Shown here one piece after another: positions 16,909 through 27,801 of a stretch of DNA of 64,000 bases; position 1 is the stretch's first letter, and the number at the start of each line of letters is the position of its first letter. The DNA comes from Brevundimonas sp. (lineage in GTDB: Bacteria; Pseudomonadota; Alphaproteobacteria; Caulobacterales; Caulobacteraceae). The notes under the pieces are model-generated. The model did not search any database. It saw only the letters and a list, made by a program, of their open reading frames with translations, and was not told the origin of the DNA. The stretch is from assembly GCF_030682035.1 (NCBI RefSeq), contig NZ_JAUXQZ010000025.1, positions 1 through 64,000 on the forward strand, given 5' to 3'. The position numbers were made by a program, and so were the translations under genes.

Positions 16909-19900
16909 TTACCCCCAGACATCATTCCTGGATGGCGAGGCGATCCCGGACCAGTCGTCGGCCAGTGTCAGGCTGTCTCCGGAGACGCCAAGGTGCAGCG
17001 GGTTTTCGTGGGCCATGGTCATCAGCAGTTCGCGGGTGAGCTCCAGCTCCGTGATGGACGACAGACCGGTGTCGAAGTCGCCTGTCGAGGCCGGCATGAC
17101 AGGCGGCAGGTCGTCGAACTTGCCGGTAAAGACGAACCCGTCGTCCATGGCTGGCAGAACCTGGGGCGAGCCCCCGTCGTTCACCGTCGCGAACAGATAG
17201 CCATCGTCCGCCGGCAAGTCGGCGAACACGGAGAGGGTCTGCGCCATGTCGCCGTCGCGCGGCGCGAAGTCAGTCGCCGTCAGCCAGTCGCGCACCAGAG
17301 CCGGGAACCCGTCGTCGATGCCGGACAACGTCTGGGGTCCGTCCATCCCGGCCTTGTCGCCGGTGGTGCCGGGTAGAATCTCGGGTCCGGTGACAGTCTT
17401 GTCAGCAGCCAGCGCCGGCAGAACCTGCGGCGCGGCCGGGGCCGCGGCGGGCAGAGCGACCGTCGAGCCGTCGCTAAAGCGCAGGGTCTCGATCCCGCTC
17501 AACAGGTCCGATCCGTCTCGCCCGGTGACCGCGTCCGTCACCCGGTACCCGCCAACGACCGCCGTGATGGTGTAGTCAGCCGCCAGGCCCCGCAACTCCA
17601 CGAGATCCGTTCCCGTGCCACCGTCGATGACGTCGTCGCCGCCATTGCCCTTGATGATGTCGTTGTCGTCGCCGCCTGACAGGAAATCAGCCCCCTCGCC
17701 GCCGACCAGCAGGTCGTCGCCGCCGCGGCCCTCGAAGGTCACCGGCGCCAGAATACCCAGCGCCACAATGGCGTTGGCACCGGCGCTGCCATAGGCCAGC
17801 CGGGCCCCGCCGCCGGCTTCGACCGAGCCGTCGAACTGCACGTTCTCGATCGAGTTAACGCTGATCGCCACCGCGCCGGCGGAGCCGCCGTTGATGGTCA
17901 GGTCGATACTGGCCCCGCCGCCGCGGAGGATGATGGTATCCGTGCCCGCGCCGCCGTACACTTGGGTCGAGCCGCCCGGCTCGCCGACGGCGAACAGGAA
18001 GGCGTCGTCGCCATCTTCGCCCAACAGAATGTCCGAACCGCCGTCGCCCGAGATGACATCATTGCCGGTCCCGCCATAAATCCAGTCAGCCCCGAGGCCG
18101 CCGAGCAGATGGTCCGCGCCAATGCCGCCTTCGATGGTGTCGTTGCCATCCGCGCCGTTGATGTTGTCGTTGCCGTCGCCGCCCCGCAGGGTGTCGGCTC
18201 CTGATCCGCCGATCAGCAGGTCGTCTCCGCCCCGACCCTCGAAGGTCACCCCCGCGAGAATGCCCAGCGCCACGATCGCATTGTTGGCCTCGTTGCCATA
18301 GGCCAGCCGCGCGCCGCCGCCGGAGTCTACCGAGCCGTCGAACTGGACGTTCTCGATCGAGTTGACGCTGATCGCCACCCCGCCCGCCGAGCCGCCGTTG
18401 GTGGTCAGGTCGATGCTCGCCCCACCACCGCGCAGGATGACCGTATCCGTTCCCGCGCCGCCAAACGCCTGGGTCGAGCCGCCCGGCTCGCCCACGGCGA
18501 ACAGGAAGGCGTCATCGCCGTCGTCGCCGTGCAGCACATCCGAGCCGCCGTCGCCCGAAATCACGTCATTGCCGACGCCGCCGTGCACCGTGTCGTTGCC
18601 GAGACCTGCCGCGAGGGCGTCATCGCCGTCCCCGCCGTCGATGACATCATCCCCTGCGAGGCCGTTGATCACGTCCGCACCGGGAGTACCGTTCAGCGTG
18701 TCAGCCCCGGACGTGCCGTTGATCACACCACCCGTCAGGGGCGCGCCCGCCGCATCGAACAGCCCGTCGGCGAACTGCAACCGCTCAACGTTGCTAACGG
18801 TGTCGGTCCCGTCCGGACCGGCCACCGTGGTCACGCCGCCCGAGGCGCTAATGGTGTAGGCCGCGCGGTTGCCGGAATAGACAGCCGTATCCGTACCGTC
18901 TCCGCCGTTGATCGTGTCGTTGCCGCTGCCGCCGGTCAGGGTGTCGTTGTCCGCGCCGCCGTTCAGCGTGTCAGCCCCGGTTCCGCCGTTGAGCCGGTCG
19001 GCGCCGGCGTCCCCGTTCAGGGTCGAGCCGAGCAGCGTGATCGGCACGGGAGTCTGGCTGGGGCTGGAGACATTCAGCCGGTAGGTCCCTCCCGCCGCCG
19101 GGGGACCGGAAGTGAAGGTCGCACCGACATTGGTCAGCCACTGTGCGACCTGGACATAGTAGGTCCCGGCGGTAGCGAAGGTGTGGGTCAACATCGAATC
19201 TGTGGCCGAGCCGCCGTCTGAAGCACTATCGTCATTGTTGGCCAGCTCGTCGCCCGCGGCGGTCATCAGACGCAGGGTGCTGTCAAAGCTCGCGTTGTCG
19301 ATATCGAAGGTCACCGTCTCGCCTGCGGTCACGGTGATGGCGTAGTATTCGACGCCGCCGTGGGTCGTGGCCACCACGGTCGCGTGCGGGATGGTGGTCG
19401 AACTGGCGACGGTCGAGTCGGCGCGCAGATCGAAGGCGCCGGTCAGGGAAACCGCCGTGGCGATGCTGCCGTTGGCCGAGCTCTGGGCCTTGACGACATC
19501 CGGAGCTCCGCCGCTCTCGCCGGGCGCGCCGGCGTAGAGTTCGTCGCCGCCGCCGCCGCCGCTGAGAGTGTCGATGTCGCCGCCGCCGCGCAGGACATTG
19601 GCGTTCGCATCGCCCGTCAGGGTGTCGGCATAGGCGGTTCCGGTCACATTCTCGACGCCGGACAGGGTATCGACGCCGCCGCCGCCGCCGGAGGAACCGG
19701 TAGTCAGGTTGACGGTCACCCCGGCCCCCGCCCCGACATAGTCGGCCGTGTCGTTGCCGGCTCCGCCGTTGAGCGCATCATTGCCCAAGGCGCCGATCAG
19801 GATGTCGTCGCCGTCGCCGCCGTTCAGCGTGTCATTGCCGGAGCCGCCGTTCAGATTGTCATTCCCGGCCAGGCCATCGATGGTGTCGACGCCGCCCAGA

Positions 19901-21426
19901 CCGCCGATAACGTCCGCCAGCGCCGTCCCGGTAATGGTCTCATCGGTGATGTCGCCGCCGACCACCAGGCCGCCCGTCGGGGTCGCCGCTATGGTCTGGT
20001 CCGTGAACTGCAGGGACTCGACATTGGTCACGGTCACATTCTGGCCGTTGCCGACGACCGTGCCGGTCTGTCCGGTCCAGGTGATGGTGTAGGCGGCGCG
20101 CGCGCCCGAGAACACGACCGTATCGATCCCGAGACCGCCGTCTACCACATCCGTACCGGCGTTCGGGGTGAAGCGGTTATTGGCCGAGTTGCCGCGGAAG
20201 GTGTCCGAACCGCTACCGCCTATGGCGTTCTCGATCACCGCACCGATGGCGATCGAGACGTTGCCGATCAGGCCGCCGACGCTGGAGAAGGATCCTTGGC
20301 GCAGGTCGATGATCTGGCCGTTGTTGGAATAGCCCGAGAAATCGAACGTGTCCGTTCCCCCGGCGTCCCAGGCGCAGAAGATCAGGGCGCTGAGCGCGGT
20401 GTTTGCGTTGAACCACACCTGGCCGGCGTTCGAGTTGAAGCCGTAGGTGGTGTCGCCCGTACGGGTCGACATGTTGGCGCCGTACAGGCGCTGGGCCGCC
20501 GAGATGTCGTCCAGCAAGGGCGCGGACGCATAGCGCCTCGACCCCGCGCCGTTGGTGCGGAAATCGGCGCCGGTATTCACCTCGTTGAAGTAGCTCATCA
20601 CCGAATACTGGAGAGAGTCCTCGTAATAGATGGCGCTGCCGGCATAGGTGATGCCGCCGCCGGCGCTGGCGTTGTAGGGTGCCGGGTGGCTCAGGCCGAT
20701 GGCGTGGCCGATCTCATGCAGCAGCGTCAGTTGGCCGTAGCCCTGTTGAACCGGCGTGGCGTTGTTGGACAGCGAACTGTTGATCCACACATCGCCCTGG
20801 GTCTGACTGGAGCCGGTCGCGCCGGGCATGCCGCCGGGCAGATAGGCGAAGGCTGCCGCGCCCTCCTGACCGGAACTGTAGTTGCCAAGCAGGATGGTGG
20901 CGTTGTTCGAAAACTCGCTGCCGGCGTTCTGCACGCGCTGGAAGGTGACGTTCGCCACATCAGACCAGGCGGCGAACGCCAGAACGCCCGCGGCGATCTG
21001 TGCGGCGTTGAACTGCGAAAAGCCGGCTGTATCGGTCGGCATGGTCGTGATCGAGTCACGGAAGGCGTAGGTCACGGTCGCGGCTGTGCCGAGTGCCGTG
21101 GCCCAGCTCTGGTTCGCGCGGGTGATCTGGGCGCCGGCGTCGGTTGAGCTCAGCGAAGGCTTCCCGTTTGGACCGAACACGCCGCGATCATCGGCGTTCA
21201 GGCCGAAGAGCGGCCCGCCGGCGCCTTCGGTCGTCGGGCCATGGAAGCGCGCGCAGCAGGCGCACACCTGATAGCTGGCGATGGCCCCGAACGAGGCGTT
21301 CTCCACCGGCTCCACCGCCTCGCCGACACCTGCGAACCGCTGGGTCTGGCCTGTAAAACCTTCAAACGCCTCAAGAGAGGCGCTGGAGTCGCCGCTGGAG
21401 CGGTTGCTGATCAAGTCGAAGAACAT
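16909..21426 (-). CDS. Large RTX-type secreted zinc metalloprotease (serralysin/M10-like)
   Basis: A 1505-residue protein. The catalytic domain (about 85-340) has the metzincin zinc site HEIGHAIGLSHP (His237, Glu238, His241, His247) and Met-turn SVMSYF (Met277), as in serralysins. A peptidase M10 C-terminal region and many calcium-binding nonapeptides (GGxGxDxLx) follow. A pre-peptidase-C-like beta domain (about 690-800) interrupts them, and near-identical 169-residue repeats lie further on. The chain ends in an acidic tail rich in DDG. There is no Sec signal; type I secretion is expected, but no transporter gene is nearby. A CACC cluster at 55-58 is odd for an RTX protein. Likely an extracellular protease or surface-associated hydrolase. 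Confidence 0.9.
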   Translation of the reverse strand: MFFDLISNRSSGDSSASLEAFEGFTGQTQRFAGVGEAVEPVENASFGAIASYQVCACCARFHGPTTEGAGGPLFGLNADDRGVFGPNGKPSLSSTDAGAQITRANQSWATALGTAATVTYAFRDSITTMPTDTAGFSQFNAAQIAAGVLAFAAWSDVANVTFQRVQNAGSEFSNNATILLGNYSSGQEGAAAFAYLPGGMPGATGSSQTQGDVWINSSLSNNATPVQQGYGQLTLLHEIGHAIGLSHPAPYNASAGGGITYAGSAIYYEDSLQYSVMSYFNEVNTGADFRTNGAGSRRYASAPLLDDISAAQRLYGANMSTRTGDTTYGFNSNAGQVWFNANTALSALIFCAWDAGGTDTFDFSGYSNNGQIIDLRQGSFSSVGGLIGNVSIAIGAVIENAIGGSGSDTFRGNSANNRFTPNAGTDVVDGGLGIDTVVFSGARAAYTITWTGQTGTVVGNGQNVTVTNVESLQFTDQTIAATPTGGLVVGGDITDETITGTALADVIGGLGGVDTIDGLAGNDNLNGGSGNDTLNGGDGDDILIGALGNDALNGGAGNDTADYVGAGAGVTVNLTTGSSGGGGGVDTLSGVENVTGTAYADTLTGDANANVLRGGGDIDTLSGGGGGDELYAGAPGESGGAPDVVKAQSSANGSIATAVSLTGAFDLRADSTVASSTTIPHATVVATTHGGVEYYAITVTAGETVTFDIDNASFDSTLRLMTAAGDELANNDDSASDGGSATDSMLTHTFATAGTYYVQVAQWLTNVGATFTSGPPAAGGTYRLNVSSPSQTPVPITLLGSTLNGDAGADRLNGGTGADTLNGGADNDTLTGGSGNDTINGGDGTDTAVYSGNRAAYTISASGGVTTVAGPDGTDTVSNVERLQFADGLFDAAGAPLTGGVINGTSGADTLNGTPGADVINGLAGDDVIDGGDGDDALAAGLGNDTVHGGVGNDVISGDGGSDVLHGDDGDDAFLFAVGEPGGSTQAFGGAGTDTVILRGGGASIDLTTNGGSAGGVAISVNSIENVQFDGSVDSGGGARLAYGNEANNAIVALGILAGVTFEGRGGDDLLIGGSGADTLRGGDGNDNINGADGNDTIEGGIGADHLLGGLGADWIYGGTGNDVISGDGGSDILLGEDGDDAFLFAVGEPGGSTQVYGGAGTDTIILRGGGASIDLTINGGSAGAVAISVNSIENVQFDGSVEAGGGARLAYGSAGANAIVALGILAPVTFEGRGGDDLLVGGEGADFLSGGDDNDIIKGNGGDDVIDGGTGTDLVELRGLAADYTITAVVGGYRVTDAVTGRDGSDLLSGIETLRFSDGSTVALPAAAPAAPQVLPALAADKTVTGPEILPGTTGDKAGMDGPQTLSGIDDGFPALVRDWLTATDFAPRDGDMAQTLSVFADLPADDGYLFATVNDGGSPQVLPAMDDGFVFTGKFDDLPPVMPASTGDFDTGLSSITELELTRELLMTMAHENPLHLGVSGDSLTLADDWSGIASPSRNDVWG
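17693..18600 (-). repeat. Two near-identical 507-bp coding repeats inside the RTX gene
   Basis: Blocks around 18200-18600 and 17693-18093 repeat with an offset of exactly 507 bases (169 codons). Each encodes GGAGTDT..LRGGGASIDL, VNSIENVQFDGSV, GGGARLAYG and VTFEGRGGDDLL, with only scattered substitutions. The in-frame spacing points to an internal duplication. Confidence 0.85.
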
Positions 21427-21685
21427 GGGGCCACCGTCGTCGATGAACTATTGGAGACGACCACCGTAACGCTACCTGCCGAAACGACAAGCTTAATGCA
21501 ATCATGGTGTAATAAACATTCCGGGATACACTTAGAGGTTGTCGCACGTTTCACGCTGTTATTCCTTGGTCGCGGGTCGGGTCGTCCTCTATCGTATGGT
21601 GATACGTCCCTGAACTCCCGCGGGACGCAACGTTCATCCCCGTTTCAGACTTGGCACGCCAGGGACCCCGACGCATGGTGCGGCC
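21427..21685. other. Divergent intergenic region between RTX protease and M48 lipoprotein genes
   Basis: These 259 bases hold no convincing gene. The part around 21480-21540 is markedly richer in A and T than its surroundings and must contain the promoters of both divergent genes. I could not assign -35/-10 boxes with confidence. Confidence 0.6.
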
Positions 21686-22693
21686 ATGTTGAACCGCCCC
21701 CCCGCCCTCGTCGCGGCCTTCCTGCTCCTGACCACAGCCCTGTCCGCATGCGGCTCAAAGCTTCCTGTGGCGCTGGCGGGTCTGGAGATTGCGGCCCCTG
21801 CGGAGCAGCGGCTGATCGCCTTGACGGATCTGGACCAGCGGGTCGCGCGGGTCGGCTATCGCCTTTCAGGGGCCAATGCAGAGCTCTGCCCGGCGGTGCG
21901 GAATTCGGCCGGCTGGCTGCTGCACGCCGCGAGCCAGTACAGCCCCGAACTGCGCCCCTACGCCGAGACCCGGTTCGGACTGGACGGAGACCTGCCCGGC
22001 CTGCTGGCGGTTCCGCAAGGGTCCGCGGCCGACCTTGCCGGCCTGCGCCGGGGCGATCTTCTTCTCAGCGTCAACGGCGAAGCCCTGACGCGTGGCGCCC
22101 CCCGCCGGGCGGCGGCCTATGAAGGCGTTGAGGCCAATATCCAGCGGTTGGACCTCGCCCTGGCCGCCGGGCCGATCGAGATCGGGTTCCGCCGGGACGG
22201 AAACGACCACACCGCCCGGATCACGCCGCAACGCGCCTGCGGCTACGACGTCCAGCTGGATCCATCCGACGAACTCAACGCCAGGGCGGACGGGAAACGC
22301 CTGTTCATCACCACCGCCATGGCCGGTTTCACCGCGACCGACGACGAGCTCGCCCTCGTGCTCGGGCATGAACTGGCTCACCACGTCCTCAGACACCGGG
22401 GCTGGCATGAGGCCGAGACGCGGGGCCGCCAGACCCAGACCGTGCCGGCCCTGTCCGGCACGGCGGGCGGGGCCGAGCGGCAGGCGGATCGCGTCGGCCT
22501 TTATCTCGCTGCCCGGGCCGGGTTCGACAGTTCAATCGGTCCCGCCTTCTGGCGGCGGTTCGGAGCCTTCGACTGGCGCGTCCGCTATCCGCAGTGGGGA
22601 CACCCCTCGGCCGAGGCCCGCGCCCGCGCCCTGGAACAGGTTCAGGCTGAGATCAGCGACCGCCGGGCGTCGGGACAGCCGCTGGTTCCGTGA
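21686..22693 (+). CDS. M48-family metallopeptidase lipoprotein with PDZ domain
   Basis: A 335-residue protein. The signal peptide ends in the lipobox LSAC (Cys22), so the mature protein is lipid-anchored. A PDZ-like domain (about residues 100-175; GSAADLAGLRRGDLLLSVNGE) precedes a zinc site HELAHH (His228, Glu229, His232) and a third-ligand helix GGAERQADR (about 263). This resembles periplasmic M48 peptidases related to BepA/LoiP, which clear misfolded outer-membrane proteins. The PDZ domain lies before the catalytic motif. Its 3' end overlaps the opposite-strand gene by 41 bases. Start ATG 21686 is the first in frame and gives a proper signal peptide. Confidence 0.88.
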   Translation: MLNRPPALVAAFLLLTTALSACGSKLPVALAGLEIAAPAEQRLIALTDLDQRVARVGYRLSGANAELCPAVRNSAGWLLHAASQYSPELRPYAETRFGLDGDLPGLLAVPQGSAADLAGLRRGDLLLSVNGEALTRGAPRRAAAYEGVEANIQRLDLALAAGPIEIGFRRDGNDHTARITPQRACGYDVQLDPSDELNARADGKRLFITTAMAGFTATDDELALVLGHELAHHVLRHRGWHEAETRGRQTQTVPALSGTAGGAERQADRVGLYLAARAGFDSSIGPAFWRRFGAFDWRVRYPQWGHPSAEARARALEQVQAEISDRRASGQPLVP

Positions 22694-23258
22694 CGCCGGC
22701 CGGCGTCGCCTCGGGGACGACCCGGTCCTCCCGCCACGCCGCCTGCGGATTAAGCGCCGCGGTCGCTTCCAGAAACGTGCCCGGCTTCATCGACGGCTCG
22801 GCGGCCGTCTGCAGTCCGGCCACGCGGGCCAGATCGGCGATGAAGGTGATGCAGTTGCGCCGCCGCAGGTCATACATCCAGCCTTCCGGAGTGTTCCACC
22901 AGTCGGCACGGGCCCGCACTGCGCGATAATCCGCGTCGCTGACCGTCAGTCTCAGATAGGGTTTGCCTTCCCCGACATAGCGGGGGTTCGGAAGCTCGAC
23001 CACGCCGTCCCCGCGGGCGAACAACAGATGCGGTCCGGGATTGCGGGCGGTGAAACCGGCGGCCCAGTCCACGGTCTCGCCCGTCTCGTCCAATGTGCCT
23101 GTGGCCTGCAAAAAGGCATGGGGGAAGAGCAGATTTCCGTCCCGCACCCTCGCTCCGGGATGAGCGTAGAAGGTCAGGGTCACCTCGGCCCAGGCCGATC
23201 CCGCGATCAGGGCCAGCAGCAACCCCAGCAGTCCGGCTCGCCTCATCGTATCGATCAT
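22653..23258 (-). CDS. Secreted protein of unknown function with an N-C-x-T-F motif
   Basis: A 201-residue protein with an N-terminal signal peptide (hydrophobic core LLGLLLALIAGSAWA, cleavage near AWA-E). The mature part contains TFYAHPGARV, RADWWNTPEGWMYDL and RRRNCITFIADLARVAGL. The pattern of a Cys at a helix start after a WW-rich strand recalls permuted papain-like (NlpC/P60-type) hydrolases, but that is only a resemblance. The C-terminus is Pro/Ala-rich and overlaps the 3' end of the convergent M48 gene. I do not recognise the family. Confidence 0.75.
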   Translation of the reverse strand: MIDTMRRAGLLGLLLALIAGSAWAEVTLTFYAHPGARVRDGNLLFPHAFLQATGTLDETGETVDWAAGFTARNPGPHLLFARGDGVVELPNPRYVGEGKPYLRLTVSDADYRAVRARADWWNTPEGWMYDLRRRNCITFIADLARVAGLQTAAEPSMKPGTFLEATAALNPQAAWREDRVVPEATPAGVTEPAAVPTPGGR

Positions 23259-23356
23259 CCTTCGGGCTCCGCCATCCGTCCACCTATCGCCCGGCGATCG
23301 GGCGTTGCAAAGTCCCGACGCATCCCCCGGCGATGTATCGCATCAGAAGGCCGCGT

Positions 23357-24982
<1,626 letters not shown>

Positions 24983-25012
24983 GATCTTCGCCACCACGGT
25001 CCTCACACTAGG

Positions 25013-25164
25013 GCTATCGTCATTCCGGGCGAAGGCGAGCGAAGCGAGCCGTAGACCCGGAACCCAGCGGCGCGCGATAGCGCGAACCTGTGGCGGGCAC
25101 GGACGGCTGAACCATTTCGCCTGTGGCGCCGCTGGGTTCCGGCCTTCGCCGGCATGACGATAGC
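25013..25164. repeat. Palindromic intergenic repeat element (about 150 bp)
   Basis: The ends are inverted copies: GCTATCGTCAT at 25013-25023 and ATGACGATAGC at 25154-25164. Each arm continues with a GAAGGC-rich stretch and a CGGAACCCAGCGGCGC block and its complement. The layout is that of a dispersed palindromic element found between genes in GC-rich alphaproteobacteria. It begins 30 bases after the GH13 gene. Confidence 0.75.
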
Positions 25165-25836
25165 AGTTGGGGGCGGCTTGGACTGCTCACAATCCGCCGA
25201 TCGTCAGCATATTCCGCGCCGCCAACCCTCTGATTCCGTTCCGCTTCCAAAAAATACAGCGTCCCCAGCCCGCCATAGAAAGCCCCGCTTCCATAATCCT
25301 CCCCGTTCCGTCGCAGGGAAGGGCGCAGGGCCTTGCGATCTTGTCGCGGCGGAAACGGGATGAGCGGGAGGGGGTTGACCTCAACGCACAGCGGATCGCA
25401 GAGCGCCCTCGGGCCTCAAGCGGCGAGCGTAGGCCGCCACAGCCCGGCCTCAAGTCGCGAGCCCCCGTGGGGCGAGCATAGGCCGAGCGTCAAGGGCGAC
25501 GGGCAGGGAACCCGCGCCGTTCCGGGGTGGAGGAACGGGCGGCGGAGCCGCCCGGACGAACGGTTCGCAAGGCTCCGACCTGCCCGCCGGAGGCCATGTC
25601 GGCAAGGCGTCAACAGCGCCGCTGGTCCTGAGGGAGTTCACCACTGCCTTTCAGGCCGACAGCTCCCGGTCAGACATTCCGTGCGGAGCGACGTCGCGAA
25701 GCCGAAACACAGTCTCCCAACGGTCTCCGGGCTTCGCGCCCGGCGCTCCGCCGGCCCTTCCCATCTCAACCGCTTCGCCCGAAGCGGCGATGACGCACGT
25801 CTTCACCCCTACTCTCCGAAAGGCTATCTCCGGTCC
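25165..25836. other. GC-rich stretch without a convincing gene
   Basis: About 670 bases with no open frame that has family motifs, a ribosome site or plausible protein composition. The short open frames here are Arg/Pro/Ala-rich and look like chance frames in GC-rich DNA. A long imperfect hairpin is visible: CGGAGCG (25684) pairs with CGCTCCG (to 25750), and CGCGAAGCC (25695) pairs with GGCTTCGCG (to 25738). It could be repeat debris, a structured RNA or the leader of ubiA; nothing allows a choice. Confidence 0.5.
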
Positions 25837-26859
25837 ATGACTTCCGCCCCGCTTCCCGACGCCCTGACGAACTGGGTCGACCGTCACGCGCCGGAAGGCC
25901 TCAAGCCGTGGCTCAAGCTCGGCCGGTTCGACCGCCCGATCGGCATCTGGCTGCTGCTGCTGCCGGGCTGGCACGGTATCGCCCTCGCGCTCGCCCAGTA
26001 CCGCAGAACGCCAGACCTGTATGACGTCTGGCTGTTCCTCGGCTTCGCCCTCGGCGCCTGTCTGATGCGGGCGGCGGGCTGCGCCTTCAACGACATCGTC
26101 GACCGCGACATCGACGCGAAGGTGGCGCGCACGGCTCTGCGGCCCATTCCCTCCGGCCGGATTTCGGTGAAACAGGCCTGGGCCTTCGTGGTGGGATGCA
26201 GCCTGATCAGCCTGCTGATCCTGCTGACCCTGAACCTGACCGCCGTCCTGCTCGGCGTGGCTTCCTTGGCCCTCGTCGCCGTCTATCCCTTCATGAAGCG
26301 CATCACCTGGTGGCCTCAGGCCTGGCTGGGCCTGACCTTCAACTGGGGCGTCCTGATGGGGTTTACGGCCGCAACAGGCGGGCTCTTCACAGGTGGCTGG
26401 CTGATCGTGTGGTCGCTTCAGGCCCAAGGCGATCTCATAGGAATGTCGCGGGATATGGCCGAGCACGGCCACATTACCCTCCCCGCCCTCCTCCTCTATC
26501 TCGGAGCCGTCTTCTGGACCCTCGGCTACGACACCATCTACGCCCTGCAGGACATCGAGGACGACGCCATGGTCGGGGTCAAATCCTCGGCCCGCCGCCT
26601 CGGCGCCAACGTCCAGCGCGGCGTCGGCGTCTTCTATGGGGTGACCGTGCTTCTGACCGTCGCCGCCGGCCTGACCGCCGGCCTCGGCCCCTTCTTCTAC
26701 GTCGCCCTGCTGCCCTTCGCCGCCCATCTGTTCCGTCAGGCGAGGGACGTCCGCCCCGACAACCCCGCCCTGGCCCTGCGACTGTTCCGCTCGAACCGCG
26801 ACGCGGGCTTCATTCTGCTTTCCGCCATCATTCTCGGCGCTGTATCATGGCCGTTCTGA
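25837..26859 (+). CDS. ubiA: 4-hydroxybenzoate polyprenyltransferase
   Basis: A 340-residue membrane prenyltransferase with about eight helices. Both Mg-diphosphate Asp motifs are present: NDIVDRDID (about residues 85-93) and the second as LQDIEDD (about 240). LRPIPSGRIS following the first motif matches UbiA. It attaches the polyprenyl tail to 4-hydroxybenzoate in ubiquinone synthesis at the inner membrane. ATG 25837 is the start that fits the usual N-terminus (LKLGRFDRPIG); the upstream in-frame extension lacks conservation. The lipoprotein gene follows after 11 bases, with its ribosome site overlapping the ubiA stop. Confidence 0.93.
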   Translation: MTSAPLPDALTNWVDRHAPEGLKPWLKLGRFDRPIGIWLLLLPGWHGIALALAQYRRTPDLYDVWLFLGFALGACLMRAAGCAFNDIVDRDIDAKVARTALRPIPSGRISVKQAWAFVVGCSLISLLILLTLNLTAVLLGVASLALVAVYPFMKRITWWPQAWLGLTFNWGVLMGFTAATGGLFTGGWLIVWSLQAQGDLIGMSRDMAEHGHITLPALLLYLGAVFWTLGYDTIYALQDIEDDAMVGVKSSARRLGANVQRGVGVFYGVTVLLTVAAGLTAGLGPFFYVALLPFAAHLFRQARDVRPDNPALALRLFRSNRDAGFILLSAIILGAVSWPF

Positions 26860-26870
26860 AGGAGACCCGC

Positions 26871-27779
26871 ATGCCCGTCCCCGCCAAGGCCGCGTCGTCA
26901 CCCTCGGGCTTGACCCGGGCGCGCGCCCTGATGCTGACCGCCGTCCTCGCGGCCGGCCTGTCCGCCTGCAACCGCGACCGCGAGCCCCCGCCCCGCGATG
27001 CCCCCGCCACGCCGGGTCAGACGGCGGCCATCACCCCGGCCGACGCGGCCGCGCCGATGAATTTCGTGTCCAAGACCCCTTACGCCGACGTCCGCCTGAC
27101 CCTGCCCGACGCTATCCGTCCCCAGACCGATCTTCACGCCCGCCTCTATGCCGAGGAGGTGCGACAGCTGCGCCAGTTCACCGAAGGCGCCCAGGGCGAG
27201 CTGACCGAGGCCGGGGCCGACACCGACCGGCCCAAGTTCGAGAAGACCATCACCGTCACCGCCGCCCTCGAGACCGGCAAGCTGTTCAGCCTCAAACGGG
27301 TCGATTTCGACTATTCGGGCGGCGCCCATCCGAACACCCTGACCAGCGGCATCCTGTGGGACAAGGCGCTGAAGCGGCGGCTCGGCCTCGCCGACCTGTT
27401 CCGCAAGAACGCCGACCTGACCATCCTCGACCAGGCCCTGTGCTCGGCCATCAACGCCGCCAAGCGGGCCCGCGTGCCCGACAGCGCCTCGGTCCCCCTC
27501 GGCGGACCTCCCGGCGCGTCGTGCCCCCGCGCCGCCGACACCGCCTTCGTCCTCGCCCCCGGAACCGTGAACGGCAAGGCCGCCGGCCTGATCTTCTTCA
27601 TCGGGGCGTATCAGGTGGGGCCCTACGCCGAGGGCGGTTATGAGATCGCCATTCCCGTCACCGGCTTCCGCTCGCTGCTGGCCGTCGCCTATGCCGACGA
27701 CTTCGCCGGCCAGTTGCTCAAGACCGGCGACGTGACCCCGGTCGCCGCCCCGGCCCCGATCCCGACGGCGACCCTCTGA
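26871..27779 (+). CDS. Lipoprotein with DUF4163/DUF3298 (RsiV-like) domain
   Basis: A 302-residue protein whose signal peptide ends in the lipobox GLSAC (Cys about 34). The body shows the DUF3298 pattern: DFDYSGGAHPNT, LADLFRKNADL and, near the end, QVGPYAEGGYEIAIPV. Members of this group include periplasmic domains of anti-sigma factors and lysozyme-binding RsiV, but most are uncharacterised cell-envelope proteins. ATG 26871 is chosen because GAAGGAGA lies just upstream; an in-frame ATG at 26847 is less likely. A membrane or periplasmic location is well supported; the function is not. Confidence 0.8.
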   Translation: MPVPAKAASSPSGLTRARALMLTAVLAAGLSACNRDREPPPRDAPATPGQTAAITPADAAAPMNFVSKTPYADVRLTLPDAIRPQTDLHARLYAEEVRQLRQFTEGAQGELTEAGADTDRPKFEKTITVTAALETGKLFSLKRVDFDYSGGAHPNTLTSGILWDKALKRRLGLADLFRKNADLTILDQALCSAINAAKRARVPDSASVPLGGPPGASCPRAADTAFVLAPGTVNGKAAGLIFFIGAYQVGPYAEGGYEIAIPVTGFRSLLAVAYADDFAGQLLKTGDVTPVAAPAPIPTATL

Positions 27780-27801
27780 AGCGCGCCCTCGCCGACCGGT
27801 C

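Noticed and set aside
17600..20000. Regular short direct repeats that might suggest a CRISPR array
   Set aside because: They are in-frame RTX calcium-binding repeats within one coding sequence; no unique spacers of constant length.
19360..21147. 595-codon plus-strand frame opposite the RTX gene
   Set aside because: A mirror of the repetitive RTX coding sequence; low complexity and no start signal.
25167..25481. 104-codon plus-strand frame in the gene-free block
   Set aside because: No ribosome site, motifs or plausible composition; runs from the edge of the palindromic repeat into other repeat-like DNA.
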